Positions 1 through 10,699 of a stretch of DNA of 64,000 nucleotides are shown here, in pieces; positions within the stretch are counted from its first letter, which is position 1; every line of letters begins with the position of its first letter. The notes below the pieces were generated by a model. It was not told where the DNA came from. It saw nothing but the letters and a program-made list of their open reading frames with translations, and did not search any database. The stretch spans positions 2,974,882 to 3,038,881 of the forward strand of contig CM020618.1 in NCBI GenBank assembly GCA_009829735.1, written 5' to 3'. The stretch comes from Pyropia yezoensis (Eukaryota; Rhodophyta; Bangiophyceae; Bangiales; Bangiaceae). A program made the position numbers and the translations under genes.

Positions 1-242
1 GGACCAGACGAGGATGGGCGCGGTGGAGATGCGGGTGAAGACCGGGGTGGGGGTGGGGGTGGGGGTGAGCGCGCCGCCGCCGCCGCCGCCGCGCCCCCCC
101 CGCCTCCTTCCACGGCAACGGTGGCCCGCCGCAGGGCCACCCGCTGCACCGCAGCCGGCACGTCGCGCGCGACGGCCGGCACGGCGGCGGCGACCGTCGC
201 CGCGCCGCGGAGGACGCGGAGGAGCTCCACCGCCCGCTCCAT
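1..242 (-). CDS. 5' end of an Ala-rich protein gene, runs off the left edge
   Basis: An open frame starts at the ATG complementary to 240-242 and stays open to the window edge, about 80 residues. The first ~44 residues (beginning MERAVELLRVLRGAATVAAA) form an amphipathic Ala/Val/Arg-rich helix. A Gly/Ala/Pro-rich stretch follows that could be a linker or the start of an intron. Directly upstream on the coding strand (243-430) is almost pure pyrimidine, the pattern seen before most recognisable starts in this window, which supports a real start. I do not recognise the family. The helix recalls N-termini of ABC1/UbiB-type kinases, but no kinase motif lies in the visible part, so that is only a guess. 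Confidence 0.45.
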   Translation of the reverse strand, partial: MERAVELLRVLRGAATVAAAVPAVARDVPAAVQRVALRRATVAVEGGGGGAAAAAAARSPPPPPPPRSSPASPPRPSSSG

Positions 243-1650
243 GGCGGAGGCGGGGGGAGAAGGGGGGGGCGGCCGCACTGCGACCGCGTGGGAGAGGCAC
301 CACGGAGAGAGAAAAAAGGGGGGGGGAGGCGAAGAGAGGGGGGCGAAGGGGAGCGACCGTGATCAGAAGGGGGAAGGGGGACGTGGAGGGGGGGGGGAGG
401 GGAGGGGGCGGTGGAAATGATGGGGGGAGTGAAGGAGGGGGAGTGGGCGGTTGGGGGGCGGAGCGTGGAAGGTCTGTAGGAACGCCGATAGGTTGGGTGC
501 GCCCGCGATCGGCGGGTGGGGTGCGGCCGGGGAAAACGAAAAAAAAAAAAAACGAGAAGAAAAAAGGTGAACGACCGCCACGCCCTGCGACGAGCGGCGG
601 CCCGACGGGTGGCGGTCTTGGCCGTACAAGCCGGCGCGAAGGGGCCCCGCGGGAGGGGCTCTTGGCAGGCGGCGGGGCGGGGCGGATCAAGGGGCAGCGT
701 GTCCTCTGCCCGGCGGCCGCCTGCACCGCCGGCCGACGGCGCGCGGTCGGCAGGCGACGGGTGGCTGTTCCTTGCCACGGGCGCCGACGACACTGAGATA
801 CACCCCCCCCTCCCCGACCCCCGACCCCGCCCACGCCTCGCGGCACGTTGACCTTCCCCGCCGTACCAAAGTTTTCTCCAAACCGCCCCCCTCCCTCCCC
901 TTACGTTCTCCTTTTTCCTTGTCCCCTCCATGTACAAACAGTACAGCCCGTACCCACCCCTCCCGGCGCTGTTCCCCTCGCCCCCCCGGGGCCGTCAGAC
1001 TGCGCCCACCCGGCGGCGTACGCGCCGCCGCCCGCGTCCCGGCGGCCGCCGTAGGACCACCACCCCCGACCCCCGGCGGCGCACAGTACGCCGCCGCCCC
1101 GGAACTCAATGGCAGCCGCGGCGGTGGCCCCGCTGCCGTGGGCGACCACCATCCTTCCCCCCGCCCCCCCCCCACCCAGCCGGCAGCGGGGACAAGGCCA
1201 CCCCACACCGCCGCTGCTGCGGTGATATCCCTAGCGGTGCAGCGGCGTGCAGGCCCCCCCCTTCTCCCTCCGTACAAACGCGCACCCCCCCCCTCACCCC
1301 CCCACCCCCAATTCACCATTGCTCAGCGCAAGCACAGCGGTGCCAGACCTGCCTGCGGCTTGGGGGAGGGGCTTGCCCACACCGGCCGCGTACAACCGCA
1401 GGGGCAGCGCCCCTTCTCCCCCCCGCCATCCACCGCCTTCCCCCCTTCCAAACGGACACGCCGGCCGCACAGCTCGCCTCAGCGGCGGTAGGTACGCCAG
1501 TCGGCCGTCTCCCAGGCGTCCATGGGCGGGGGGGGGTGAGGAGCCTGGAAGAGAATCTTCCACGCGCCCCCCCCCGCACCCCTGCCCCCGCCCCCGCCCC
1601 CCCGCCTGTACCCCTACCCCCCCACCCCCCGCGCCGCTCGCAGGGACAGC
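243..1650. other. spacer, no supported gene
   Basis: The first ~190 bases are purine-rich on the plus strand, so they form a pyrimidine patch for the leftward gene ending at 242. An A-run lies near 541. The rest is C/G-rich low-complexity sequence. Its many open frames consist of Pro, Arg and Gly in every phase and show no conserved motif, so I call no gene. Confidence 0.5.
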
Positions 1651-1947
1651 TCAGAACGTGCCATTCACGCGGTAGCGCGCGCCGCCCCCCCCCACCACGC
1701 GGCCACCGACGGGCTCGCCCCGGGCGGCGGCGCCGAGCATGGCTCCAAACTCCGCCGCCGCCCGGCCGACGCCAGCGACGGCCGCGCCGAGGGCGCCAAA
1801 CGTGTCGCCGACGGCGGGGAACAAGCCGGCGCGCCCGCACGCCGACGTGAGCAGCCGGACGGCGAGGAGGAGGGCGAGGAAGATGCCAAGGCGGCCCAGC
1901 AGCGGGATGTCCGACGTGGTCGTTGCAGGGACGGGGTCAAACGCCAT
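1651..1947 (-). CDS. small single-pass membrane protein, hypothetical
   Basis: This is a 98-residue protein starting at the ATG complementary to 1945-1947 and ending at a TGA at 1651-1653. The start lies in a GCCACCATGG context directly after a ~140-base pyrimidine tract, which is why I chose it over upstream in-frame Mets. Residues about 14-35 (LLGRLGIFLALLLAVRLLTS) make one hydrophobic segment. A Gly/Ala-rich soluble tail follows and ends in VNGTF. There is no signal-peptide cleavage motif, and no intron is needed. I recognise no family. It could be a small organelle-membrane or ER protein. Confidence 0.5.
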   Translation of the reverse strand: MAFDPVPATTTSDIPLLGRLGIFLALLLAVRLLTSACGRAGLFPAVGDTFGALGAAVAGVGRAAAEFGAMLGAAARGEPVGGRVVGGGGARYRVNGTF

Positions 1948-2090
1948 GGTGGCGGGCAAGCCGCAGGGAGGGGGAAAGAGTCCAAAGGGACGGGCGGAGG
2001 GGGGAAAGAGAGGGCGGGCCAGAATAGGAAGGGAGGGGGAGGGAGGGGGGGAGAGAGGAAAGGGAGCGGGGCGCAAGGTGCAGGGATCAA
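1948..2090 (-). promoter_or_regulatory. pyrimidine patch upstream of the small membrane protein
   Basis: On the minus strand this stretch is almost all C and T with only isolated purines, and it ends directly at the Kozak-like start. It resembles the plant-type Y-patch core promoter, an assignment by analogy. Confidence 0.35.
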
Positions 2091-3117
2091 GGCAGATGCT
2101 CACAGAAAAAGAGAAACACAACGAGAGGGGTGTGTACGACAGCGGGGGCACCCGGGGGGGGGGAATCACGCTGGGCACCCGCCAAGCGTGGGCGCGGGCG
2201 TGCACCCGCGCGCCACGCCACCTCGCCCGCCGCGCCAGCACAGGTGTCTGAGAGGCGTCTCCTGCAGTCGTGTGCTGGGTGGGGTGCCACGGGCAGAGAC
2301 CCGTTGTCGCCCCGTGATGCGTGCCATCCGTGAGCGCGGAGGTTTGGGTGCGGTCAGCGGTCAGCGGATTGGCCGCCACGAGGGGACTCGACCGGCGCTT
2401 ATCAATTTCGATCGCGCGCACCGACCAGGTCACCTGACACGGTTGGCACCGGCATTTCCGGAAAGACGGCAGCCGCCCCCTCTTGGTTCAACGGCCTACC
2501 CCTTACCAAAGAAAATAGAACAGAGGGAGGTGGAGGCGCACGCCCAGGCTCCGCGGCTATTCCGTGCCCCTGTGCCCAGTGATGACGCAGGGGCGCGCAA
2601 GGGGAGGGGGGACTGCATATTCCCCGGAAAAAAAAGAAAAAAGAAGAAAAAGTCCGGAGCCTCTCTCGGTGGCGGGCCCACGACACCCCACAAACGGAGC
2701 GACCGGCCGGGCGGCCTTGCGTCTCAGCAGAGGTGGCTGGCAGATGGAAATGCATGCTCGGCGAGATGGGCACCGCCGCCGCCCGCAAGAAAGACGCGAT
2801 ATGCCGTGGGTGTTGCTGCTGCGTCGGCCCCCGTACTTCGCGTAGCATCAATGATCGGCAGGAGACAGTCGCGGCAGATGAGGAAGGACGGGCGCGTCGG
2901 TAAGGAGGGGCGAGGGGCGCTCCTTGCGCATGACCGGCTTGGTTGGTTCGTCGCTGCAGCGGCTTCCGCCAGCCGCCGCCATTCGCTGCGCCGTGCTGTC
3001 CGTTTCTTTGGCTGGGTCGTAGTCCCCATTCATACGCGGCTCGTCCCTTTCATGAGCACGTCCCACAATCTACTCAAACATACGCATGACTACGCAGGCC
3101 ATATCACCTCCCACCAG
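2091..3117. other. spacer, no supported gene
   Basis: Composition is mixed and GC falls toward 3117. A 395-residue plus-strand frame starting at 2188 crosses the region but lies antisense to the 3' end of the next gene and shows no domain, so I treat it as chance. Around 2620-2660 there is an A-rich tract. Confidence 0.45.
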
Positions 3118-6100
3118 CTACTCACCGTCCCGTTCAATCCCCGTGGGACGCACAGCCGTCGCATGCGGTGGCCACTCGTGCAAATTGTTGCGCGCGGCGT
3201 CGCCGCTCCCATTGCGCTCCGGAATATGCGACAGATGCAGACACAGAGTATCGCCGGACGAGTCGTCTGGCGTGGCGGTGTGGGCAGCAGCCCCCTCGCA
3301 CACAGGTTGCGCCACCAGCCGGCCGGTCAGCGCAACGCTGGCAAATGCGTTGCGCACGCCCACAGCCATCTCTAGTACGACGCTGGTGCCCCGTGCTTGC
3401 CTGTCCTCCTCGTCGCTGACGTGCAACAACCCCCGGTACAAAGCAGCCTCCGTCGTGGAAGAGGACAACAGGATGGTAGCAAACGTGCTCACGGCATGGA
3501 CGCGGCGCATCGGCCAAGCCCGCTTCCTTTTCTCCATCTCGGTCCTGAGAGTTTCAAACCGCTGCTGGCTGGCGGCCGGGCGGTCGCGGCGACTCAAAAT
3601 GGAGGCTGTGGCGGACAAGACCGCCGCTTCGACCGGCTCCCAGATCCCGGCGTGGGCGTCAAGGGCAAGCCGCATCGACGGGTAGAAGCCCACAAACGGC
3701 AGCCGCAGCACCGGCTCGGTCGGCACATCGTCGCGCACACAGGCGGCCCGCAGCACCTCCTTCCACTTGGCATGCCACCGTCCTTGCATCTCTGCCAGCG
3801 TCATCTGCTCAAGATGAGAGGTATCAAAGACGGCGGCGATTTCGTCTGGCACGTCCGATGAGTGTCCGCCGCTCCTGTCTTGCAGCGTTTGGCCGAGCCT
3901 AGCCGGCTGAGCTGGATAAAGAGCTGCCCCTTGCTCCAGACACCAGCTGTTTGCAGTGGTGTGGTCTGCGAGCGGCTCGGCCAGCTTGAGACGTAGCTGT
4001 GACGTGGCATCGTGGATGTCCAGCAGCACCTTCTTCATTCTGTTGTCGGCGCCAGCATTATATGCCAACCGAGATGGTGACCGGGACTGCTGTCTCCCCA
4101 TTGCCACGTACATCCCGTCCAGTTCCTCAATGCCCAGGTCGGACGCGACCATCCAAGGCAGCAAGCCCATCTCCGAAAAGTGCTCCAACGCCGCATGCAC
4201 GTCTCGCCACGCCGGCGGCAAGGTGCCTGGCTTCCTGGTCGTCGCAGGAGCTTGCCGATCCTGCTGCGACTCCCCGATGACAGGGAATGACGGGCCGTCT
4301 CCCACCGGGGAGATGGGGCGATTTGGCTGCAGGTCGTGGCTCTCCTCGCCATCTCGCATGTCGTCGATGATGACGGTGTCCTGGGATGTGTACTTTTGGC
4401 GGTTGATCAGCTCGGCTTGAGGCGGCAACGACACATTGAGCAACGACGCACGCGACCACCAATAGCCCTTCTGGATGACTGCAGCGTCGTGCTTGTCGCG
4501 GGTTGCCAACACCTTTAGTCCGTAGAAGAGCTCTACAGCCAATTCAATCGACGTCTCGCCCAGAACGCCTTTCGCTTGCTGACGGTGAAGGAAACAGCGG
4601 CAGCTGCTGGAAAACCACTCACGCATGCACCTCACACAGCTGGAGTCCCTCGAGTTGACGTCCTCAGCGCCCGACACTTCATCTTTGGCGCGGGCTGCTG
4701 CATCCTCGTCACGTAGTGGGTCAAGCAGCAAGCCCCGCAGCGTATTAGCAAAGAGCGCCACCCGAGCCACGCTTGACGCGTTCCGCGACGGGTTCAACAC
4801 AAGGGATGCTAGCGGAGCGTTTGCTGCGACGCCTCGGAAAACGATGTCGAGCATGTTGACCAGGCCGGCTTGATCGCTGTCCAAGAAGAAGCCGTCGTCG
4901 AGCACGCGAGACACTACCCGCATCCGCTCGTCCACAACGCCCAACAGCTGCCGACAGAATGCCTCGGCGGACAGGGAGCGGTCCACCAGGATAGAGATGC
5001 TCACCCCCATGGTGGGGGCCAAGTGGGGATAGTACTCGCCGCTGCGAACGTTACAAGCGGAGCGCCAGTCTTGGCCGTGAGCCACGAAAAGGGGCGTACC
5101 CGGCAGCCCCTCCCTCGAGAGCTTCTCGTCCAGTGCCACCACGTGGTGATCCTCAAAGTGACCGTGCAGGGCCAGCGCCAGAATACAGCGGTGGTGCACC
5201 TCGCGCCTGAGATAGCCCATCCAGACGCCGGCCAGCACCATGCGGCTGCTTCGACGCTCGACGCCGTCTAACCAACGGTTCATGTACGAGGAGCTGCTGT
5301 GAGGCAAGAAGGTTCTCAGCAGGAAGAGCAGGAACTGGAAGGACCTCCGGCTCACGGCCCGTAGAACCGACGGCGGCACAATCTTGGCGACCGTCGCGTC
5401 CAGTACGCAGCCCAACAGCGGAACCAGTGCGAGTGGGCCCCACACGTACTCAGTTTGCTGAAGCACATGCCGGGCAACCGCGTTAACGACCTCATGCTGC
5501 CGTATCGAGTGCTCGGCCTGGTCGTGATAGCCAATGGAAATGGGGTCGCTGTTGAACGGCATGTCCCACAACTTCCACTCGACAGGGGCTCCTTCCCCGG
5601 TAGTCGAACAGTTGAGGAGGGTGCATTTGTGGCAAGCGTGCAAGCAACTCACGCAGGCGATAAGTCGTAGGCAGGAGCTAGCCATGATAGCCGAGTCAAA
5701 CACCGTAGCCGCCAGCAGGCCGTTGAACTCGATGGTACCCCGGAAGCTGTTCTTGACCAGCACAATCAACTCCCCAACGGCCAGCGCAATCACGACCAGG
5801 CGGGCGGTGAAGTCCAGCCCCAGCAGCGTGACAAAGGAGCCCCACCCTGGGGCATTGCGGGCGCTGGTCTCTAGGACAATCGCCGTTATACGGAGCGCCA
5901 CAGCGACAACGATGATAGGCGAAAGGAGAGTGTCGATGGCCTCCTTCTCAGCATTCTGCTTCCGCAGTTTGCGGACGTCCTTCTTGAGCTCCTGCTGCGC
6001 CACGCACAGTTGCTCACGCGCGCATGCCGCCAACTGCCGGGATAAAGCGGCTGGGGGGGGAGACGCGATGGGCCGGCCTGTCCGCGAGTGGTGATCAACG

Positions 6101-6210
6101 TCGCCTATCGCAGCAGCGCCGACAAGGAGGACGCCGCCCACACATAGCACCACGCATGCGCACACCGTAGCGCGCCTGAGGCAGCGCCAAAAGTCGGGAA
6201 GATCCATCAC
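3118..6210 (-). CDS. large multi-pass membrane protein, hypothetical (1030 residues)
   Basis: One uninterrupted frame encodes 1030 residues. Its composition is complex and unlike the Gly/Ala/Pro frames around it, and its DNA is visibly less GC-rich and free of homopolymers, all strong signs of real coding. Residues ~12-35 form a signal anchor or first membrane helix. A charged coiled-coil-like segment (~65-95, QQELKKDVRKLRKQNAEKE) follows. Hydrophobic helices then lie at about 97-116, 122-150, 163-187, 254-273 and 286-302. A Cys cluster (SCLHACHKCTLLNC) lies near 185-200. From ~310 on the protein is mainly soluble and mixed in charge. I recognise no family or catalytic motif. A topology of membrane core plus long C-terminal soluble domain is inference. 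Confidence 0.75.
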   Translation of the reverse strand: MMDLPDFWRCLRRATVCACVVLCVGGVLLVGAAAIGDVDHHSRTGRPIASPPPAALSRQLAACAREQLCVAQQELKKDVRKLRKQNAEKEAIDTLLSPIIVVAVALRITAIVLETSARNAPGWGSFVTLLGLDFTARLVVIALAVGELIVLVKNSFRGTIEFNGLLAATVFDSAIMASSCLRLIACVSCLHACHKCTLLNCSTTGEGAPVEWKLWDMPFNSDPISIGYHDQAEHSIRQHEVVNAVARHVLQQTEYVWGPLALVPLLGCVLDATVAKIVPPSVLRAVSRRSFQFLLFLLRTFLPHSSSSYMNRWLDGVERRSSRMVLAGVWMGYLRREVHHRCILALALHGHFEDHHVVALDEKLSREGLPGTPLFVAHGQDWRSACNVRSGEYYPHLAPTMGVSISILVDRSLSAEAFCRQLLGVVDERMRVVSRVLDDGFFLDSDQAGLVNMLDIVFRGVAANAPLASLVLNPSRNASSVARVALFANTLRGLLLDPLRDEDAAARAKDEVSGAEDVNSRDSSCVRCMREWFSSSCRCFLHRQQAKGVLGETSIELAVELFYGLKVLATRDKHDAAVIQKGYWWSRASLLNVSLPPQAELINRQKYTSQDTVIIDDMRDGEESHDLQPNRPISPVGDGPSFPVIGESQQDRQAPATTRKPGTLPPAWRDVHAALEHFSEMGLLPWMVASDLGIEELDGMYVAMGRQQSRSPSRLAYNAGADNRMKKVLLDIHDATSQLRLKLAEPLADHTTANSWCLEQGAALYPAQPARLGQTLQDRSGGHSSDVPDEIAAVFDTSHLEQMTLAEMQGRWHAKWKEVLRAACVRDDVPTEPVLRLPFVGFYPSMRLALDAHAGIWEPVEAAVLSATASILSRRDRPAASQQRFETLRTEMEKRKRAWPMRRVHAVSTFATILLSSSTTEAALYRGLLHVSDEEDRQARGTSVVLEMAVGVRNAFASVALTGRLVAQPVCEGAAAHTATPDDSSGDTLCLHLSHIPERNGSGDAARNNLHEWPPHATAVRPTGIERDGE

Positions 6211-6430
6211 TTAGGAGGCCTACTGAACCGACTCTGAGAGGCGCGGGAGACGTCCCGCCGGGGCAAAGACCACTGCAGGGCCCGCCGTTATGGGACAGTT
6301 TGAGGGAGCGCGGAGTACTTGATTGAGTCCCTGTTGAAAGAGCCCGCTGCGCCGCAGAGGGCCCAGTTAGCGCGAGCCCTCTGTAGACGTTCATGCTAGC
6401 ACACGACCTGTTAAGCTGCTTGAGAATACG
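6211..6430. other. 5' flank of the membrane protein gene
   Basis: This is lower-GC DNA directly upstream of the 1030-residue gene. No TATA-like or CCAAT-like element is clear, and the pyrimidine patch seen before other genes is absent. That fits a start, or a first exon, further upstream. Confidence 0.3.
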
Positions 6431-6892
6431 TCAACGCGCCCTCTGCCGGCGGCTGGTCATTGGACGTGCGCTGTCGCAGAGGTGTGTTCCCCCCACGCAC
6501 ATGCAGGCATGCTCGACCCAGACCGTCTGATAGACAGTGAGTGTTCCGTGGGCGGGCCTCGACAGCGTGGACAACCGTCCACGCTGCAGTTTATTGTCCC
6601 GCAGCCAGGTCCACGTCCCGGTGCGCACGGCGATTGTGTCTGGCGATGATGCACGAAACGGCTCCAGTTGGGTGATCCCCACAGCGCACACTAGTATCAA
6701 TAGAAGTTTGACCACCCCAGCAGGGACGCTGTGGCGCGTCTGGCTTCCAATCAACAAGTGCCTTCGTTGGCAGCACTTGGCAGCGCTGGAGAGGTGTGAC
6801 CACGACGGGAGCGGTCGCGGCGGGCCACGTCGGCACCCCACCCGACCCCGCCCTCTGCGAGGGGCGCAGATAGAACGCGGAGGCGGCAGCAA
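6431..6892 (-). CDS. possible hypothetical ORF or upstream exon
   Basis: This frame of up to 153 residues has a balanced composition in its C-terminal two thirds. It includes one hydrophobic segment (VVKLLLILVCAVGITQLEPF) and a Cys pair (HACMCVGGTHLC). It lies on the same strand as, and about 220 bases upstream of, the large membrane protein gene, and shares its reduced GC. It may be a separate small membrane protein or a 5' exon of that gene. The first ~40 residues are Pro/Arg-rich and probably not coding. There is no recognised family, and support is weak. Confidence 0.25.
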   Translation of the reverse strand: MLPPPRSICAPRRGRGRVGCRRGPPRPLPSWSHLSSAAKCCQRRHLLIGSQTRHSVPAGVVKLLLILVCAVGITQLEPFRASSPDTIAVRTGTWTWLRDNKLQRGRLSTLSRPAHGTLTVYQTVWVEHACMCVGGTHLCDSARPMTSRRQRAR

Positions 6893-7234
6893 GCGTCCCC
6901 TCCCCCTCCTTGGCGGGCTCGACAGCCCCGTTCACTTTCCCATCAAAGCCGCCTCCCGGTGTGCCCACCCCCACGCGCGGTGTGAGCGAGCGTTTCTTCG
7001 CATGAGCGTAGGATACTGTAACCCCCCAGGCTTGCTGCAGCACCAGCCGCCCATGGGCCCAGGGGTGGGCCCAGCCCGGGCCACATCTAGTGTCTATCTA
7101 GTCTACCGCAAAAAAGGCTCACATGAGCTGGTCCTGAGCCACAAACTCCCTGTTCAGAATTGAACGAGTCCGCCCTGTTCGTAAGGAGTGCATGTGGATC
7201 AGGAGCAGCCGGCTCCATACCGGCACCATTGTTT
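6893..7234. other. spacer, nothing recognised
   Basis: Composition is mixed. I see no gene, repeat or regulatory element that I can support. Confidence 0.4.
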
Positions 7235-8041
7235 TCATCGTCGCTCTCCACACGGCCGTTGGTGGCAGGGATCCGATTCTGTTAGCTGAATTGTACATCT
7301 TGCGTGCTCTGTGCTTGTGTTACGAGCGTGGCTGATCCGCGTGCTTGGCATGGCCATTTGCTCAAAAGACGCAAGCGCAGTTGGAGCCAAGCCCAAACAC
7401 ACTTTGATATCTGGCTTGTCCAATGCATCACAGCCTTCACTCCATTGTTTATCTCTGATATCGGTGGCCTCGCCGTCGTCACTATCTGAAATTGCATCCA
7501 GAACAGTTCTTTCCTTGTTTTGTGTTTTCTGCCTATCAGCAGATTGCTGCAGACGCATTAGCGATTCCTGGGTCTACAAGGATTGTCGATGGCGTTTCCT
7601 TTTATTGTGAGGACGAGCGTGCATTTCTGTGAGGAACCGATCTCAAAGTTGAAGTAGTCTCCTGGCCGTGAGGAACAATGGCATTAAATGAGCAAGAGTG
7701 CATTACGCCGCTTCGCTGAACCACAAGCAGCTAACAACTTTGATTCGTGGTGTAGAACGGCCTCACGGTTGGTCCCGACATCGAAGGGGGCATCCTCAAA
7801 CCTATATCTTTTGGACAGGTCCCCGTGGGTAAGTCACCTGCTGATTTATCTGATCAATGCTCTGCGGGGCGGAATCTCCCAATCTCAGCCTCAACAAAAA
7901 ACTATGACAGACCGAACCAAGTTCGTCAGTTGGTGTGGACCTCCAGCCGAGAAATTGGTCATAAGTTGCAGTCCAGTCAACAGGTCCGTGCGAACGAGAG
8001 ACGTTTTTGTTTTTTGGTTGGGTACGAGCACTCTTTTTCAT
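7235..8041 (-). CDS. possible two-exon hypothetical gene, partly SANT-like
   Basis: Two minus-strand blocks of balanced composition can be joined in phase. The first block (8041 to about 7836) starts MKKSARTQPKNKN and ends ...IDQINQQ before a GTGACT donor. The second, from about 7548, reads QSADRQKTQNKERTVLDA after a CAG acceptor and runs to the stop at 7235. The first block carries a W-T-A-T-Y-D-Q-F-L stretch resembling helix 1 of SANT/Myb-like domains, and the second has an acidic Ser/Asp patch. The DNA is AT-richer than the rest of the window. The splice choice is mine and not GTACGY-type, so the gene model is weak. It could be a remnant of a transposon-associated DNA-binding protein. Confidence 0.25.
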
Positions 8042-9478
8042 CGCCTCTGTGCCGGGCGTTACTTCTCATTGGGAGCTTGGAAGGGCCCATCAGGATGCTT
8101 TTCCATAGGAAGTCGCTACCCTTCTCCCTGCACGGCGGCGCTTTCATGCCTGGCGAGTGTTATTGCCTGCCAGGGAGGATGCCGCCAATGGAGCCCTTTG
8201 AATATTTACACCATCAGGTGCCCGATTTTTCTTAACCGCTAGCCATACGTCCTCCTTCTGAGAATCTTGTGGGAGGGCTGTGTAGAGAGCCTTCTGAGAG
8301 ACCCATTGGGTCCCCGGAACCCTCCCTTTTTGGAGTTGCGTGTTGCACCTTCAATTATTGCGCCCTTGTGTTACTCTCTGGTGGATGAATAGCTCGTGAG
8401 CTGCTCTGTCCGATGGTGTGCTCAATTTTCTTGTCAGACAACTGGAACATTGCCTGGTGGCGGCCTGTACCTGCGCTTCGGCAGACGCCGATCTACATAG
8501 GATATCGGCCACAGGGGCACATTCCATGAGGATCTCTCGAATGTGATTTAGCGTGACAGCATGTGATTTCATGGAAGTGCCTCTAATGAAATTATTGTTA
8601 GGCACATTTTGTACATCTAAGGACAACCCGAGGAAGTCGTAGGTGGGAAGGAACGGAGATGCGAGCCAACCCGTACTACGAACTGGTCGTGAAGGGATGC
8701 TGGCGCGCCCCCACCCATTCCGTCGCAGCTGACGACTTGCTGAGAGGTCGAATAGGAGTCCCGCTGATCGCCTCTCCCAGGGTGCCCCCGTGTGGACTGG
8801 CGCTTCGCGACCGTTAATGGGGGGAGGTACCAATCCCCAGGATCGCCCAGTTGCGTGGCCGCTACAGATGGCGCCCCCATGCAGAATTGCTTGAAGGTGG
8901 CGGCGCCCTTGCGCCGCAGACCAGCGTGGCCGCCCGATGGACGCGTGTGTGGGCGATGCGTGACCAGGGGGGGGGAGCGGCCGGCAGGCAGGCGGGGCGG
9001 GGGAGGGGGATGCGGGTGGGGGGGAGGAGGCGGGGGGGGGGGGGGGGGGGGGGGTTGAAAGAGGGCGAGCCACGGTACGGCGGCCAGCCTGGACGGGCCC
9101 CGCATCCCGCGCGCGCGCGCCAAGGCGGCAGGGCCGCGGCGCGCAAGTCAAAGTCAGGGCGGGGTATAGAAACGGCGGGGGGTGACAGCCCAAAGGGCGG
9201 GGTATCCTCCCGCTCCCCCCCCCCCACCAATGGAGCTCCCCCGCGCGCCGCGAGCGAGAGCCGGCGTGCAGGGCGGCGACGCGAGTGCCGTGCCAGCCGC
9301 AGCCGGTGTGGCCCGCCAACGGCAGCCGCCCCCACCAAGCGGGCACCGCCCCACCGCAGACGCACAAGCGGGCACGCACAAAGCAGCCGGCCGTGTCGTT
9401 TCCCTCTGCCACCCCTCCCGCTCCCCCCCCCCCCCCCCCCCGCCCGGTCTGCTCTGCGCGCAGCCCTCTCTTTTTTTT
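8042..9478. other. spacer with a possible coding remnant
   Basis: About 8351-8620 on the minus strand stays open with a balanced composition (for example NHIREILMECAPVADILC) ending at 8351, but it has no start or partner exon that I can place. From 8620 to 9478 the sequence returns to GC-rich low complexity, including a G-run at about 9031-9053 and a C-run near 9425-9440. No gene is supported. Confidence 0.4.
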
Positions 9479-10103
9479 TCATTTCCACGGCACGTCGTCG
9501 CCAAAGAGGCTGGCCGCGTTGGCCGCGCCCAGCACGTCCACCTCCACGCCCCCCCCGACCACATCCGTCGCAGCAGCGTTGACCCACCGGCGCTCCACCA
9601 CCACCGCCGGACACGCGGGGCTGTCGGCCACGACGCGGCCGCCGCGGCGCCCGCCGCCGTCGCTGCCGCCGCCGCCGCCGCCGGCCGGCCACCCCACCCG
9701 CCGCACCGCCGTCACGGCGGTGACGGCGGTAAAGGAGCGGGTAACGACCGCAGCGGTGCGCGACGGGCGCTCCCAGCAGACGATGCGGTACACGTAGGGG
9801 GGGCGGAGGGAGGCAGGGGGGGGCGGCGGCGCGAGGACGGCCGCCGCGGCGCCGTCCGACGCGCCGTCGACGGCCAAGGGGGGGGGGGGCGGGTGCGCCA
9901 CCGCCACCGCCACCCGCTCCACCCGCAGCAGCGGGCCGCCGCCAAAGACGCACACGCAGTCGGGCACGTCCTCCTCGTCGTCGAGGTTGAACACCCGCGG
10001 CCGCAGGCGGCCCGTCACAATGCCCACCCACGCGCCACCACCACCACCACCACCACCACCACCACCACCACCACCACCACCACCACCACCACCACCACCA
10101 CCA

Positions 10104-10135
<32 letters not shown>

Positions 10136-10661
10136 CTTATCGTTGCTGCCACCCCCACCCGCGTCGCCGCCCTGCCCCTCGCGGTCGCGGTCGCCGCCGC
10201 CCGCCGCGGCGGTGGGGGCGGTCCGCGCGGCGGGCGCCCAGTCGGGGTAGCCAAGGGCGGCGGCCAGGGAGCCCTCCCCCCCCCCCGCCAGCTGCGCGCA
10301 CGACAGGTCGGCCGGGTGCACGTCCGCGGCAAGGACCACCCCCCCAAACGGCCCGCGCACCCCCCCCCCCGCCAGGCGGAGGGTGTAGGTGCCAAAGCCG
10401 GGCGCCGCGTCCACCGCGGTCACCCGCGCGCCCACCTCCACAGTCGCCCCCGCGGCGGCGGCAAGGCCGCCAACCACCGCGGCGGCCAGCCCCCCCGCCG
10501 CGGGGCAGTCCACCAGCCGCGCCCGCGCGGCGGCGGCGGCGGGGAGAGGCAGCTCCCCGAGGCGAACGCCAAGCGCCAAGATGCTCGTCGTCGACAGGTC
10601 GGCGCCCCCTCCCTCGCGGCGTCCCTCCCCAGCGCTACCGCCACCGTCGCCGCCACCGCCA

Positions 10662-10699
<38 letters not shown>

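Noticed and set aside
2188-3375. 395-residue plus-strand frame
   Set aside because: It overlaps the 3' end of the 1030-residue gene in antisense and lacks domains. The minus-strand frame is far stronger.
6900-8620. Possible retroelement remnant in the AT-richer region
   Set aside because: I looked for reverse transcriptase, integrase and RNase H signatures and terminal repeats and found none on either strand.
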